64,000 nt of DNA from Acidimicrobiaceae bacterium. GTDB lineage: Bacteria; Actinomycetota; Acidimicrobiia; Acidimicrobiales; RAAP-2. Of the stretch, positions 26,660 to 35,844 are shown piece by piece. Below the pieces are notes generated by a model. The model worked only from the letters and a program-made list of their open reading frames with translations. It searched no databases and was not told the DNA's origin. The stretch is taken from NCBI GenBank assembly GCA_003153575.1, contig PLZW01000035.1, positions 1-64,000 of the forward strand, read 5' to 3'. Made by a program: the position numbers and the translations under genes. Position 1 is the first letter of the stretch, and each line of letters begins with the position of its first letter.

Positions 26660-27790
26660 TCAGCCGTCGAGCACCTGGGTGGCGATGAGCTCCTCCAGCG
26701 TCCGCGGGTCCCACCACGACAACTGGAGCTCCTTGGCCCGCCGGAAGTAGAGCTGGATGTCGAACTCGACGGTGAAGCCGATGCCGCCGAAGATCTGCTG
26801 GGCGGTCGCCGTCACGTCGCGGAATGTCTGGCAGGCGTACAGCTTGGCCATCGGGGCCAACTTGGCCACCGACCGGCCGTCGGACCGGGCCCAGGCCGCC
26901 TCGTGGACCAGGACCTCGGCCCCGTCCACCGTGGTGGCGGCGTCGGCCAGGTAGTGGGCAAGCGCCTGGAAGGCGCCGAGCGGCTTGTCGAACTGCTGGC
27001 GGTCCTTGGCGTACTGCACGGTGATCTCGAGGGCGTACTGGGCGCCCCCGACGGCCTGGGCGGCGGCCAGGATGATCGCATCGTGCATGACCGCGCTCCA
27101 CGTGGCCCACCCGCTGCCGGCGGCGCCGATCCGGTCCTCCTCGGTGACCCTGACCGCGGCCAGCTCCACCTTGTACTGGGCGTCGGAGGCGATGGTCAGC
27201 TGCTGGGTGAGCGTCACGCCGACGGCGGCCGGGTCCACCAGGAACAGGTCGACATCGCCGGGCGCGTCACCCGTCCGGGCCAGCACGATCAGCTGGGAGG
27301 CCGCCGACGCGAAGGCCACGTGGCGCTTGGTGCCGGTGATGGTCCACCCGTCCCCGTCGGGCACGGCGCGGACCTGGACACCCGTCGGGCCGGAGCTGTT
27401 CTCGGGCTCGAGCCAGGCCGGGGTGAGGATGGCCTCGCCTGTCACGATCCCCGGCAGCCACGCCTGCTTCTGGCTGTCGCTGCCCGAACGGGCCAGGCTG
27501 GCACCCGAAAGGACGGAGCTGACGAAATGGGGGGACGGGGCGATGGCCCGGCCGAACTCCTCGTAGACCACCACGCCTTCGATCGCGCTCATGCCCGAGC
27601 CGCCGTACTCCTCGGGCAGCTGCAGGCCGATCAGGTCGAGGTGGGCCAACTGCTTCCACAGCTCGGGCGAGTAGCCGGTGGGGTCGTCCTCGAGCTCACG
27701 CACCACCCCGAGCGGGCTGGTGGAGGCGACCACGCCGCGCACCGTCTCACGGAGCATCTCCTGCTCGGGGCTGAAGGTCAGGTCCAACAT
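26660..27790 (-). CDS. Acyl-CoA dehydrogenase (FadE28-like)
   Basis: The 376-residue acyl-CoA dehydrogenase has the N-terminal helical, middle beta and C-terminal helical domains in order. Examples are FSPEQEMLRETVRGVVAS, the FAD region TILTPAWLEPENSS and IFGGIGFTVEFDIQLYFRRAKEL. It is shorter and more divergent than the partner at 30122-31303. The two may form an alpha2-beta2 enzyme, as known for steroid-side-chain acyl-CoA dehydrogenases. It is at the 3' end of a run of same-strand genes (31303 down to 26660). Confidence 0.85.
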   Translation of the reverse strand: MLDLTFSPEQEMLRETVRGVVASTSPLGVVRELEDDPTGYSPELWKQLAHLDLIGLQLPEEYGGSGMSAIEGVVVYEEFGRAIAPSPHFVSSVLSGASLARSGSDSQKQAWLPGIVTGEAILTPAWLEPENSSGPTGVQVRAVPDGDGWTITGTKRHVAFASAASQLIVLARTGDAPGDVDLFLVDPAAVGVTLTQQLTIASDAQYKVELAAVRVTEEDRIGAAGSGWATWSAVMHDAIILAAAQAVGGAQYALEITVQYAKDRQQFDKPLGAFQALAHYLADAATTVDGAEVLVHEAAWARSDGRSVAKLAPMAKLYACQTFRDVTATAQQIFGGIGFTVEFDIQLYFRRAKELQLSWWDPRTLEELIATQVLDG

Positions 27791-27862
27791 GTCGTGTTCT
27801 CCTCTGGTGCAGCTACCGGTTGCTTGGTGTCGAAGGGTGCGGCGGATGTGCCGGGCGGTGGT

Positions 27863-28342
27863 TCAGGGGGTCCAGCGGTCGCCGGTGCGCGACCACGGGT
27901 TGTCGTGCTCGGTCTCGGGCAGGGCGACCCGGGCCGTGCACGAGGTCTTGGTGTCGCCGTCGACGGACACCGAGATGTCGAGAGCCACCCAGCCGCACCC
28001 GGTGTCGTCCACCCCGGTGTCGGTCACCGTGCCGCGGAACACCATGGTGTCCCCCGGGAAGATGGACCCGAGCATGCGGAACGTCACCCGCTGCAGGCGC
28101 CCGTAGGGCCCGGTCCAGTCGGTGATGTACCGTTCGAACCACGAGGCCAGGTTGGGGGTGTTGAGGAAGATGTCACGGGTCCCGTTGCGGTGGACGGCGA
28201 AGTCCTTGTCGTGGTGCATGGGCCGCCAGTCGCGGGCGGCCAGGGCACCCAGGACGACGGTGGTGGCGGTCACCGGATAGGCCAGTTCGGGCAGGGCGTC
28301 GCCCACGGTCACCGCGCCCCGGAGCAGTGTCGGCGCCGTCAT
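27863..28342 (-). CDS. MaoC-like hydratase subunit with catalytic HxD-type motif
   Basis: The 159-residue hotdog protein carries [14 protein letters not shown], the (R)-hydratase catalytic region with Asp and His, as in ChsH1-type subunits. Its start overlaps the stop of the second MaoC gene by 4 bp. The pair would form a heteromeric enoyl-CoA hydratase in which this subunit supplies the catalytic residues. Substrate unknown. Confidence 0.8.
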   Translation of the reverse strand: MTAPTLLRGAVTVGDALPELAYPVTATTVVLGALAARDWRPMHHDKDFAVHRNGTRDIFLNTPNLASWFERYITDWTGPYGRLQRVTFRMLGSIFPGDTMVFRGTVTDTGVDDTGCGWVALDISVSVDGDTKTSCTARVALPETEHDNPWSRTGDRWTP

Positions 28343-28866
28343 GATGCCTCCTCGCTACCGGCCCGGCGGTAGCCGAAGCCGGTGTAGCTCTCGACGGCCA
28401 CCAGGTCACCGCGCTGGTTGTGGTACTCGACGTCGATGACCCAGAAGCGCCCGGTGCCGAGCTTGGTGGTCTTTACGTCGCTGACCGACCGCAGGATCTG
28501 GCGGGTGCGGAGCCGGTCGCCGGGGCGCACTGGCTCGTGGAACACGATGGTGTTGTCGCTCATCACCGCCTCGGGCAGGCCCAGGCCCTCCTTCAGGTCG
28601 AAGTGGATCTGGAGGGGCAGTCCGGGGGTCGAGCGGTCGGGGGCCCAGTGGTGGGGCCGGAACCACACCGACACCATGGTCGGCGGGGCGATGGGACCCC
28701 CGGTGACCTCGTCGGCCACCTCGGGATCCCAGAACAGCGGGTTGCCGTTCTCCACCGAGGAGCAGGTCGTCCAGATGTAGCCCTGTTCGACCGGAAACTC
28801 TCCGACCTCCTCGTACTGGCCCACCCCGAGGAGGCCCTCGACGTCGTCGATCCCGATGGCGCTCAT
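28339..28866 (-). CDS. MaoC-like subunit lacking the catalytic His
   Basis: The 175-residue protein starts at ATG 28866; the 548-residue track frame is a read-through of the CoA-transferase shadow. It is a MaoC N-terminal-type hotdog domain with the segment [14 protein letters not shown], where hydratases have GDxNPxHxD. The His is Phe/Trp, so it is likely a structural, substrate-binding subunit (ChsH2-like but without DUF35). Both ends overlap neighbours by 4 bp (CaiB and the other MaoC), giving tight translational coupling. Confidence 0.8.
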   Translation of the reverse strand: MSAIGIDDVEGLLGVGQYEEVGEFPVEQGYIWTTCSSVENGNPLFWDPEVADEVTGGPIAPPTMVSVWFRPHHWAPDRSTPGLPLQIHFDLKEGLGLPEAVMSDNTIVFHEPVRPGDRLRTRQILRSVSDVKTTKLGTGRFWVIDVEYHNQRGDLVAVESYTGFGYRRAGSEEAS

Positions 28867-30107
28867 GCCACCACTCCCTTCGTCCGCAGTGCGGCGATCC
28901 GTTCGGCGGCCACCCCGGCGGCGGCCAGCAGTACGTCGGTGTCCGACCGCGCCGCGTCGCCGGCCACGACGGGCTCCCCCACCCCGGCCATCCCGGCCAG
29001 CACCGGTCCGACCTGGCGGAAGGTGGACGGGGCCCCGTCGGCCCGGATCCCGCCCGGCAGATGCGCGTCCACGAAGGCCCGGCGGGCGCCGTACTGCTCG
29101 TCGTCGACCAGTTCGTACGCGCTCAGCACCGGACTGACGCAGGTGTCGGCGGCGCCGAGTTCGGCCACCCAGCTCTCGCGGTCCCGGGTGGCGAAGGCGG
29201 CGGCAAAGTCGGCCCGTACGGCGTCCTGGACAGCGTCGTCGATCTGACTGGCGATCCACTGGGGACAGCCCAGCAGCCGGCACAGGTTGGCGTAGAATTT
29301 CGCCTCGATGGCCCCGACCGCCACCCACCGGCCGTCGGCGCAGCGGTAGGTGTCGTAGCAGGCGTAGCGGCCGGTGATGATGTTGTGGCCGAAGCCCACC
29401 GGTGCGCCGGTGGCCAGGAACTCGTCCACGGCCAGCGAGGTGAGCCACAGGACACCGTCGGCAATGGACACGTCGAGGTGCACGCCGGGGCCGTCCTCGC
29501 CCCGCCCGATCAGGGCCGCCATCACGGCCATGGCCGCCTGCATCCCGCCCCCGGCGGCGTCGGCGATGGTGGCCCCCGGCACCGGCGGGCCGCCGTCGGC
29601 GCCCGGCTCGGTGGCGGCCAGGTAGCCGCCCACGGCCAGGTAGTTGATGTCGTGGCCGGCCCACTGCGCTCGCGGGCCGTCCTGGCCGTACCCGGTGGTC
29701 GAGCACAGGATCACCCGGGGGTTGACGGCGCACAGCGCGTCGAAGCCGATGCCCAGACGATCGACCACGCCGGGCCGGAAGCTCTCGACCACCACGTCGG
29801 CGTGGCGGACCAACTCGAGGAAGGCGCTCCGGCCGTCGGGGTCCTTCAGGTCGAACGCCGTGTGGCGCAGGTGGCGGGCCCCGCTGTAGGCGTAGAAGGG
29901 CGGCCGGATCGGCTCGACGCCGCGGCCCGCGACCGTGCCCACCTTCACCACGGTCGCCCCGTAGTCGGCCAGCACCCGGGTGCACCGGGCGGCCGGCCCG
30001 ACGCTGGCCAGGTCGAGCACGGTCACCCCGGCCAGGGGCCCATCCGGCCCGCGGTCCGCGACCGGCTCGGAGGGCGCGGCGGCAGAGGTGGCGGACGGGG
30101 TCGTCAC
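28863..30107 (-). CDS. CaiB/BaiF-type (class III) CoA-transferase
   Basis: The 414-residue protein begins after a 25-residue disordered lead with [33 protein letters not shown]. It continues with [15 protein letters not shown] and [11 protein letters not shown], whose Asp is the catalytic residue of the class. It moves CoA between acids, activating a substrate for beta-oxidation. It is encoded between the acyl-CoA dehydrogenase (30122) and the MaoC pair, with a 4-bp overlap to the latter. The exact acid is not known. Confidence 0.85.
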   Translation of the reverse strand: MTTPSATSAAAPSEPVADRGPDGPLAGVTVLDLASVGPAARCTRVLADYGATVVKVGTVAGRGVEPIRPPFYAYSGARHLRHTAFDLKDPDGRSAFLELVRHADVVVESFRPGVVDRLGIGFDALCAVNPRVILCSTTGYGQDGPRAQWAGHDINYLAVGGYLAATEPGADGGPPVPGATIADAAGGGMQAAMAVMAALIGRGEDGPGVHLDVSIADGVLWLTSLAVDEFLATGAPVGFGHNIITGRYACYDTYRCADGRWVAVGAIEAKFYANLCRLLGCPQWIASQIDDAVQDAVRADFAAAFATRDRESWVAELGAADTCVSPVLSAYELVDDEQYGARRAFVDAHLPGGIRADGAPSTFRQVGPVLAGMAGVGEPVVAGDAARSDTDVLLAAAGVAAERIAALRTKGVVA

Positions 30108-30121
30108 GGTCGTCGGCGGGC

Positions 30122-31303
30122 TCAGAAGTTCTTGGGCAGGCCGAGCTTGCGCCGGGCCAGGATATTCTTCTGGATCTCGGACGAGCCGCCGCCGATGGTG
30201 TCGATGACCGTGTAGCGGTAGGTCGACTCGGAGCGGCCGGCCATGGGGGCCTCCTCGGTATGGACCCGCAGCTGGCCGCCGGAGCCGGCCAGGTCCATCG
30301 AGGCGTTGGCCAGGCGCCGCGAGTACTCGGTGGTGAACAGCTTGTACTCGGAGGCCTGCGACGTGGGTGGGGCGCCGCCGGAGGTCGAGGCGGCCACGAA
30401 CTTGAGGCCGAGCACCCGGGCCACCTCCGCCTCGGTGTGGAGTTGGGCCACCTTGGAGCGCACCACGCTGTCGTCCTTCATCGGCTCGCCGTCCCGGGTG
30501 GCGTTCTTGATGTACTCGGTCAACAAGCCGAGCCGTTGGGCGATCGGCGAGTAGGTGAACAGGGTGAACCGCTCGAGGTCGAGCGCCTCCGAGATGTACT
30601 GGAAGCCCCGGTTGAGCTCGCCCACCACGTAGTCGTCGTGTACGAACACGTCGTCGAGGTAGACCTCGTTGGTGCGCTCGTCGCCCATGGTCCAGATGGG
30701 CTTGATGGTGATGTTCGGATGGTCCATCGGCACCAGGAACAAGGTGATGCCGCTGTGCTTGGGGGCGTCGGGATCGGTCCGTGCCCCCACCCAGTACCAG
30801 TCAGCGAAGTGGGCCGACGTGGTCCACGTCTTCTGGCCGTTGAGGCGCCAGCCGTCGCCGTCCCGGGTGGCCTTGAGCTGCATCGAAGCGGCATCCGACC
30901 CGGCGTTCGGCTCGGAGTAGCCGACGGCGAACTCGACTTCGTTCTTCAGGATCTTGGGCAGGAACTCGGCCTTCAGCTTCTCGCTGCCGTGGCTGATGAT
31001 GGTCTTGCCGATGATCCCGACGCCCTTGCCGATCTGGGGGCCGCCCCGGGCGGCCAGCGCCTCGTTGAGCAGGTACTCGTAGACGCCGTCCCCGTCCTTG
31101 CCGCCGTACTGCTCGGGCCAGGTGATCCCCAGCCAGCCCTTCTCGCCGAGCTTGGCCATGAACTTGCGGCGCGGGGGGGTGTCGACGATCTGGGCCATGT
31201 TCTCCCGGGTGACGTCGAAGACCTCGGGGTCGTAGTTGTCGTCGAGGAACTGCTCCACGTCCTTGACGAACTCGAGCTGCTCGGGGGTGAACTCGAAGTC
31301 CAT
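30122..31303 (-). CDS. Acyl-CoA dehydrogenase (FadE29-like)
   Basis: The 393-residue protein starts [22 protein letters not shown]. It contains the FAD-contact [12 protein letters not shown], the middle-domain [17 protein letters not shown] and the late [16 protein letters not shown]. It ends KLGLPKNF, as in FadE29-type steroid-degradation dehydrogenases. It is the first gene of the minus-strand operon, with two 16-bp operators in front. It probably pairs with the dehydrogenase at 26660-27790. Confidence 0.9.
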   Translation of the reverse strand: MDFEFTPEQLEFVKDVEQFLDDNYDPEVFDVTRENMAQIVDTPPRRKFMAKLGEKGWLGITWPEQYGGKDGDGVYEYLLNEALAARGGPQIGKGVGIIGKTIISHGSEKLKAEFLPKILKNEVEFAVGYSEPNAGSDAASMQLKATRDGDGWRLNGQKTWTTSAHFADWYWVGARTDPDAPKHSGITLFLVPMDHPNITIKPIWTMGDERTNEVYLDDVFVHDDYVVGELNRGFQYISEALDLERFTLFTYSPIAQRLGLLTEYIKNATRDGEPMKDDSVVRSKVAQLHTEAEVARVLGLKFVAASTSGGAPPTSQASEYKLFTTEYSRRLANASMDLAGSGGQLRVHTEEAPMAGRSESTYRYTVIDTIGGGSSEIQKNILARRKLGLPKNF

Positions 31304-31351
31304 GGCCTGGCCTCCATCGTCTGCCGTACGGCGGGCGGAATCGTCGCGGTC

Positions 31352-31389
31352 TGACTGACCGTCAGACGTTACCTGACTGACCGTCAGAT
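31352..31389. promoter_or_regulatory. Two identical 16-bp operators, 22 bp apart
   Basis: CTGACTGACCGTCAGA occurs at 31352-31367 and again at 31374-31389. Each copy contains the inverted repeat CTGAC-C-GTCAG. The 22-bp period puts them on the same face of the helix. They lie between the divergent acyl-CoA dehydrogenase and HMG-CoA-synthase-like genes, so one regulator (probably TetR family) should control both directions. Confidence 0.75.
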
Positions 31390-31511
31390 ACTGTGGACAT
31401 CATAGGATGGGCCGGCAGGCGGGGCCAGCGGCCCGGCGCCGACGGCCGCCCGCACCACGACGAAGGGATCAGGACCACCATGGATCAGCACCGCCCCAGC
31501 GGGCCACCGTC

Positions 31512-32957
31512 ATGACCAGGGGCATCGTCTCCATCGCCGGCTACGTCCCCTACCGCCGGCTCCAGCGGGCGGAAGTGGGCAAGGTCTTCGCCAGCGGCGG
31601 GGGGAAGGGCGCCCGCTCGGTCGCCTCCCACGACGAGGACACCACCACCATGGGGGTCGAGGCGGCCCGAAGGGCCCTGCGCTCCGCCCCGGGTGCGGCC
31701 CCCGGCGCGGTGTGGTTCGCCACCGCCACCCCGGCCTACCTCGACAAGACCAACGCCACCACCATCCATGCCGCCCTCCACCAGCCGGCCGACGTGGCCG
31801 CCTTCGACTTCGGCGGCGCCCTGCGGTCGGGACCGGGCGCCCTGCGCACCGCCCTCGGCGCCCCGGGCTCGGGGTCGACCCTGGTGGTGGTGGCCGACCT
31901 GCGCGACGGGCTGCCCACCTCCGGCGACGAGTCGGCCGGAGGCGACGGGGCGGCCGCCGTCCTGGTCGGGGACGACGGGCCCGGCACCCCGGTCGTCGCC
32001 GCATACCTGGGCGGGGCATCGATGACCGACGAGTTCCTCGACCGCTGGCGCACGGTGGGCGACCGCCGGTCCAAGACCTGGGAGGAGCGCTTCGGCGAGA
32101 CCCGCTACGTGCCCCTCGGCACCGACGCCTGGCAGTCCGGGCTGAAGGTCGCCGGGGTGACGGCCGACGAGATCGACCGCGTTGTCGTCACCGGCATGCA
32201 CGGCCGGGCGGCGAAGGCCCTGGGCCGCCAACTGGGCGTCCGCGACGGCGCCCTCGGCGACGACCTGTCGGCCACGGTGGGCCAGACCGGTACTGCCCAC
32301 GCCGCCTTGATGCTCGCCTCCATGCTGGAGCAGTCCGGTCCGGGCGAGGTGGTGGCCGTGGTGTCGCTGGCCGACGGGGCCGATGTGCTGGTGTTCCGGA
32401 CCACGCCGGCCATCGCCGCCTGGTCGCCGGCCGACCCGGTGGCCGACCAGGTGGCCGCAGGGGCCGACCTCCCCTACGGCAAGTTCCTGACCTGGCGGGG
32501 CATGGTGACCACGGAGCCGGCCCGCCGGCCCGAGCCGCAGCGGGTGTCGTCGTCGGCCGCCTGGCGCAACGAGTCGTGGAAGTTCGGATTCGTGGGGTCC
32601 GAGGACCGCACCTCGGGCGCAGTCCACCTGCCGCCGGCCCGGGTGTCGATGAGCGGCGGGGTGGTCGACGACATGGTGCCGGTCGACCGGTCCGACGCCG
32701 AGGCCACCATCGCCACGTACACCATCGACCGGCTGGCCTACTCGCCCAGCCCGCCCATCGTCTTCGCCATCCTCGACTTCGACGGCGGCGGCCGGTTCCC
32801 CGTCGAGCTGACCGATGTGGACCCCGACACCGTCGAGATCGGTGACCGGGTGCGCATGACGTTCCGCAAACTGTTCACCGCCGACGGCATTCACGACTAC
32901 TTCTGGAAGGCCACTCCCGTCCGCCACGCCGCAGGCGACGCGGCGACGGCCGGCTGA
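31512..32957 (+). CDS. HMG-CoA-synthase-like / DUF35 fusion without cysteine
   Basis: The 481-residue protein starts at the ATG 31512. Residues 1 to about 330 follow the archaeal-type HMG-CoA synthase pattern (GIVSIAGYVPYRR, DEDTTTMGVEAARRAL, TVGQTGTAHAALMLASML). Residues about 335-470 are a DUF35 OB-fold domain (KFLTWRGM, HLPPARVSMSG). The thiolase-fold catalytic Cys position reads DFGGALRSG (Leu). The rubredoxin-like zinc ribbon of DUF35 has no Cys either, and the whole protein has none. It may be a scaffold for the thiolase encoded next, as in the archaeal thiolase/HMGCS/DUF35 complex, rather than an active synthase. Confidence 0.8.
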   Translation: MTRGIVSIAGYVPYRRLQRAEVGKVFASGGGKGARSVASHDEDTTTMGVEAARRALRSAPGAAPGAVWFATATPAYLDKTNATTIHAALHQPADVAAFDFGGALRSGPGALRTALGAPGSGSTLVVVADLRDGLPTSGDESAGGDGAAAVLVGDDGPGTPVVAAYLGGASMTDEFLDRWRTVGDRRSKTWEERFGETRYVPLGTDAWQSGLKVAGVTADEIDRVVVTGMHGRAAKALGRQLGVRDGALGDDLSATVGQTGTAHAALMLASMLEQSGPGEVVAVVSLADGADVLVFRTTPAIAAWSPADPVADQVAAGADLPYGKFLTWRGMVTTEPARRPEPQRVSSSAAWRNESWKFGFVGSEDRTSGAVHLPPARVSMSGGVVDDMVPVDRSDAEATIATYTIDRLAYSPSPPIVFAILDFDGGGRFPVELTDVDPDTVEIGDRVRMTFRKLFTADGIHDYFWKATPVRHAAGDAATAG

Positions 32958-33023
32958 CCATTCCACACCGGATCCGGGCGCCCCGCGCGCCCGGTACACC
33001 ACCGCACGACTTGAAGGAGAGCA

Positions 33024-34214
33024 ATGGCATCGCATGGGATCAAGGACCGGGTGGCGATCGTCGGCATGGGGTGCACCCGCTTCGCCGAGCACTGGGACAA
33101 GAGCCTCGACGACCTCATCATCGACGCCGCCACCGAGACCTTCGCGTCGGCCGGCGTGACCAAGGAGGAGGTCGATGCCTACTGGTTCGGCACCGCCCAG
33201 TCGGGCATGAGCGGCATCACGCTGGCCCGTCCGCTGCAGCTCGAGGGCAAGCCCGTCACCCGGGTGGAGAACTACTGCACCACCGGATCCGAGGCCCTGC
33301 GGGCCGCCGCCTACGCCGTGGCCTCGGGGGCCTACGACGTGGCCATGGCCGTCGGCGCCGAGAAGGTGAAGGATTCGGGCTACCAGGGGCTGAATGCGTT
33401 CCCCATCCCCAACGACGGCACGGCCCGCACCTTGACGGCGGCCGCCATGTTCTCCATGGTCGCCCCCGCCTACGGCAAGAAGTACGGCGTCGGCGAAGAC
33501 GAGCTGACCGAGGTGCTGGCCCGGATCTCATGGAAGAACCACCAGAACGGGGCCCGCAACCCCCGGGCCCAGTTCCGCAAGGAGGTTTCCACCGAGACCA
33601 TCTGCGCGTCGCCCCGGGTGGCCGGACGCCTGGGCGTCTTCGACTGCGCCGGCGTGGCCGATGGGGCCGCCGCCGCCATCGTGGTGCGGGCCGAGGACGC
33701 GCTCAAGTACACCGACAAGCCGATCTACATCAAGGCCCTGTCCTTCGCGGCGGGCAGTGGGTCGGGCCTGATCGACCCCGACTACGACTACACCTGGTTC
33801 CCCGAGTGCGCGACGGCGGCCCAGGACGCCTACGCCCAGGCCGGCATCACCGACCCGCGCCACGAACTGGCCATGGCCGAGGTGCACGACTGCTTCACCC
33901 CGACCGAGCTGGTGCTCATGGAGGACCTCGGATTCGCAGCCCGGGGAACGGCGTGGAAGGAAGTGCTGGCCGGCACCTTCGACCGCACCGGCCCGCTCCC
34001 GGTCAACCCCGACGGAGGCCTCAAGAGCTTCGGCCACCCGGTCGGTGCGTCAGGGCTGCGGATGTTCTTCGAGGCCTGGCTGCAGCTGCGCGGCGAGGCC
34101 ACGCCGGAACGGCAGATCGAGACCGACAAGAAGCTGGCGTTGACCCACAACCTCGGGGGCTACCCCGGAGAGATGGTGTCGTTCGTGTCCGTGGTCGGCA
34201 CCGAGCTGGGCTGA
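33024..34214 (+). CDS. Thiolase / SCP-x or Ltp2-like lipid-transfer enzyme
   Basis: The 396-residue thiolase-fold protein has its start after GAAGGAGAGCA. It has the nucleophile Cys in VENYCTTGSEAL, HDCF, and GHPVGASGLR with the catalytic-type His. The end is HNLGGYPGEMVSFVSVVG. It resembles SCP-x/Ltp thiolases, which cleave beta-keto or aldol acyl-CoAs with a DUF35 partner. It directly follows the HMGCS-like/DUF35 fusion gene by 66 bp. Thiolase versus retro-aldolase cannot be decided from sequence. Confidence 0.85.
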   Translation: MASHGIKDRVAIVGMGCTRFAEHWDKSLDDLIIDAATETFASAGVTKEEVDAYWFGTAQSGMSGITLARPLQLEGKPVTRVENYCTTGSEALRAAAYAVASGAYDVAMAVGAEKVKDSGYQGLNAFPIPNDGTARTLTAAAMFSMVAPAYGKKYGVGEDELTEVLARISWKNHQNGARNPRAQFRKEVSTETICASPRVAGRLGVFDCAGVADGAAAAIVVRAEDALKYTDKPIYIKALSFAAGSGSGLIDPDYDYTWFPECATAAQDAYAQAGITDPRHELAMAEVHDCFTPTELVLMEDLGFAARGTAWKEVLAGTFDRTGPLPVNPDGGLKSFGHPVGASGLRMFFEAWLQLRGEATPERQIETDKKLALTHNLGGYPGEMVSFVSVVGTELG

Positions 34215-34236
34215 GCCCCACTCGCCCCAGCCGGGG

Positions 34237-34923
34237 TCAGGCGACGGCCAGGCCCTCGGCCTCGCGCTCGTCGAGCAACGCCCACCAGGCGTCGGCGGCC
34301 CGGCGGGAGGCGTTCGCCACCTCGCCCTCGTCGGCACCGAGCAGCGCCAAGGCCTCGACGGCCCAGTCGCCGTGGTCGGCGTCCATGGTGGCGTGCACGT
34401 CCCAGAACGTCGTGTCGGCGTCGTCCATGCCGTACCAGCGACGGAGGCCGTCGCCCTTGGAGGCGGCGATGGCGGCGGCCTGGGTCTCGTACGCGGCCAG
34501 GCCGGCGATGGCGGCGACCGGCGACTCGTCGGCCAGGGCCAGGTAGGTGGCTACCAGGACCTCGGCGGCCGGGCCGGGGGACGGCGCCGCGGCGGCGGAC
34601 AGGGCGTCGGCGAAGGCATCGAAGAGGGCCAGGTGCGGCTCGGGGCACCCGAGCTCGTCGGCCAGGTTGCGGGCCACCATGTCGGCGGCCTCGAACTCGC
34701 CCTCGGACATCAGCCGGTCGACGACCGCCGACAGCACCGTCGGGAGGACGGCCTCGAAGGCCCGGTAGTGCACGGTGTACTCGGACAGCTCCTCGATGCG
34801 GAGCTCACCCGCCTCCCACCGTCGGTAGAACGGATGGGTGAGGAGCGTGCGCCCCTCGAGGGTGGTGGCGACCACGGCACGCAGTCGGGTCTGGAGGGCC
34901 TGTGCACGGGAGTCATCGGTCAT
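34237..34923 (-). CDS. TenA/PqqC/CADD-like haem-oxygenase-fold protein
   Basis: The 228-residue all-helical protein of the iron-containing redox enzyme / CADD-like superfamily has HPFYRRWEAGELRIEELSEY near the N-terminus. AAYETQAAAIAASK and WDVHATMDADHGDWA follow, with Glu, His and Asp at positions that can bind a di-iron centre. Members oxidise amino-acid-derived substrates or fatty acids. The role here is unknown. It converges with the thiolase gene. Confidence 0.75.
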   Translation of the reverse strand: MTDDSRAQALQTRLRAVVATTLEGRTLLTHPFYRRWEAGELRIEELSEYTVHYRAFEAVLPTVLSAVVDRLMSEGEFEAADMVARNLADELGCPEPHLALFDAFADALSAAAAPSPGPAAEVLVATYLALADESPVAAIAGLAAYETQAAAIAASKGDGLRRWYGMDDADTTFWDVHATMDADHGDWAVEALALLGADEGEVANASRRAADAWWALLDEREAEGLAVA

Positions 34924-34965
34924 GCGAGCACCCTACCAATCGGGTCCACCGGTCGCGTCGACCGC

Positions 34966-35745
34966 TCAGCGGGCGATGGCCTGCTGGTTCGACGGATGGG
35001 CGTAGCGGCCGCTGACGTACGTCGGCAGTCCGCCGATCGGCTCCGGACGGTCGGCCCGGGGCTCGAGGTAGTGGAGCTTCATCTCGCGCTCCTGGGCCCG
35101 CCGGCGCAGGTGGACGAGGAGACCGACGTAGGCCCCGAGGGCCACGGCGTCGAGCGCCACCACCGCCCAGACGAACGACGAGCCGGTCACCAGGCCGGCC
35201 ATGAACGTGACGGCCAGGACCGCTCCGAGGACGGTCAGCGTGTCTTGGCGACGCCGGCGCGCCTGGGCACGGGTGTACGCCTCCGGGCCCCGCGGCGACA
35301 GGTCCAGGCCGACCGGGGGATCGCCGGGGTAGGCGTCCAGATCGGACAGGTGGCGGCGATCGTCGAGGCGCGCCGCCGGCGGGAGTTCGACGGGGCGGTC
35401 CTCCGGGCTGTCGTCGGACGGCCCCGGAGTCGTCATCTCCGGCTCACCGAGGAAGGCGAGCGCGGGGCGCGGCAGTTCCTTCGCGCCGACCACGGTGAGG
35501 ACCGGGGGGCGCCCGGTGTCGGGGCAGACGATGGCCGTCGGCGCACCGCTGCCGTCGACGGCGCGGAGCCGGTAGGCCGGGGCGACGATGGGTTCGGGCG
35601 CGCGCTGTTCGAGGACGCGCAGCTGGTAGTGGAAGTGGGAGATGGACTGGTCGCCCCCACTGCGGGCACGACGCTTGAGGAGACTCGGTCCCAAGATGAC
35701 GACCCACGCCACCAGGATGATGATCACCAGTACCACAGGCATCAA
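34966..35745 (-). CDS. Membrane protein resembling SepX/GlpR (gephyrin-like receptor)
   Basis: The 259-residue protein has an N-terminal helix (VVLVIIILVAWVVILGPSLLKRR) followed by SISHFHYQLRVLEQRA. A long Pro/Asp-rich middle follows, then a second membrane pair at about 170-210 (LGAVLAVTFMAGLVTGSSFVWAVVALDAVALGAYVGLLVHL). The organisation is like actinobacterial SepX/GlpR, a septal protein that binds the cell-division factor Glp. The resemblance is by layout and short motifs only. The start may be the second Met. Confidence 0.5.
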   Translation of the reverse strand: MMPVVLVIIILVAWVVILGPSLLKRRARSGGDQSISHFHYQLRVLEQRAPEPIVAPAYRLRAVDGSGAPTAIVCPDTGRPPVLTVVGAKELPRPALAFLGEPEMTTPGPSDDSPEDRPVELPPAARLDDRRHLSDLDAYPGDPPVGLDLSPRGPEAYTRAQARRRRQDTLTVLGAVLAVTFMAGLVTGSSFVWAVVALDAVALGAYVGLLVHLRRRAQEREMKLHYLEPRADRPEPIGGLPTYVSGRYAHPSNQQAIAR

Positions 35746-35844
35746 CTCCTCCAGCGACCTGTTGGGTTAACGGTACCGATCGGGAATTCCGAGGTGGTGG
35801 ATGCTGCACGCCGGGATCGGGCGCCACCACTAGCGTCGTCCCGC

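Noticed and set aside
28339-29985. 548-residue minus-strand ORF
   Set aside because: The upstream two thirds is the CoA-transferase read out of phase; the MaoC protein starts at 28866.
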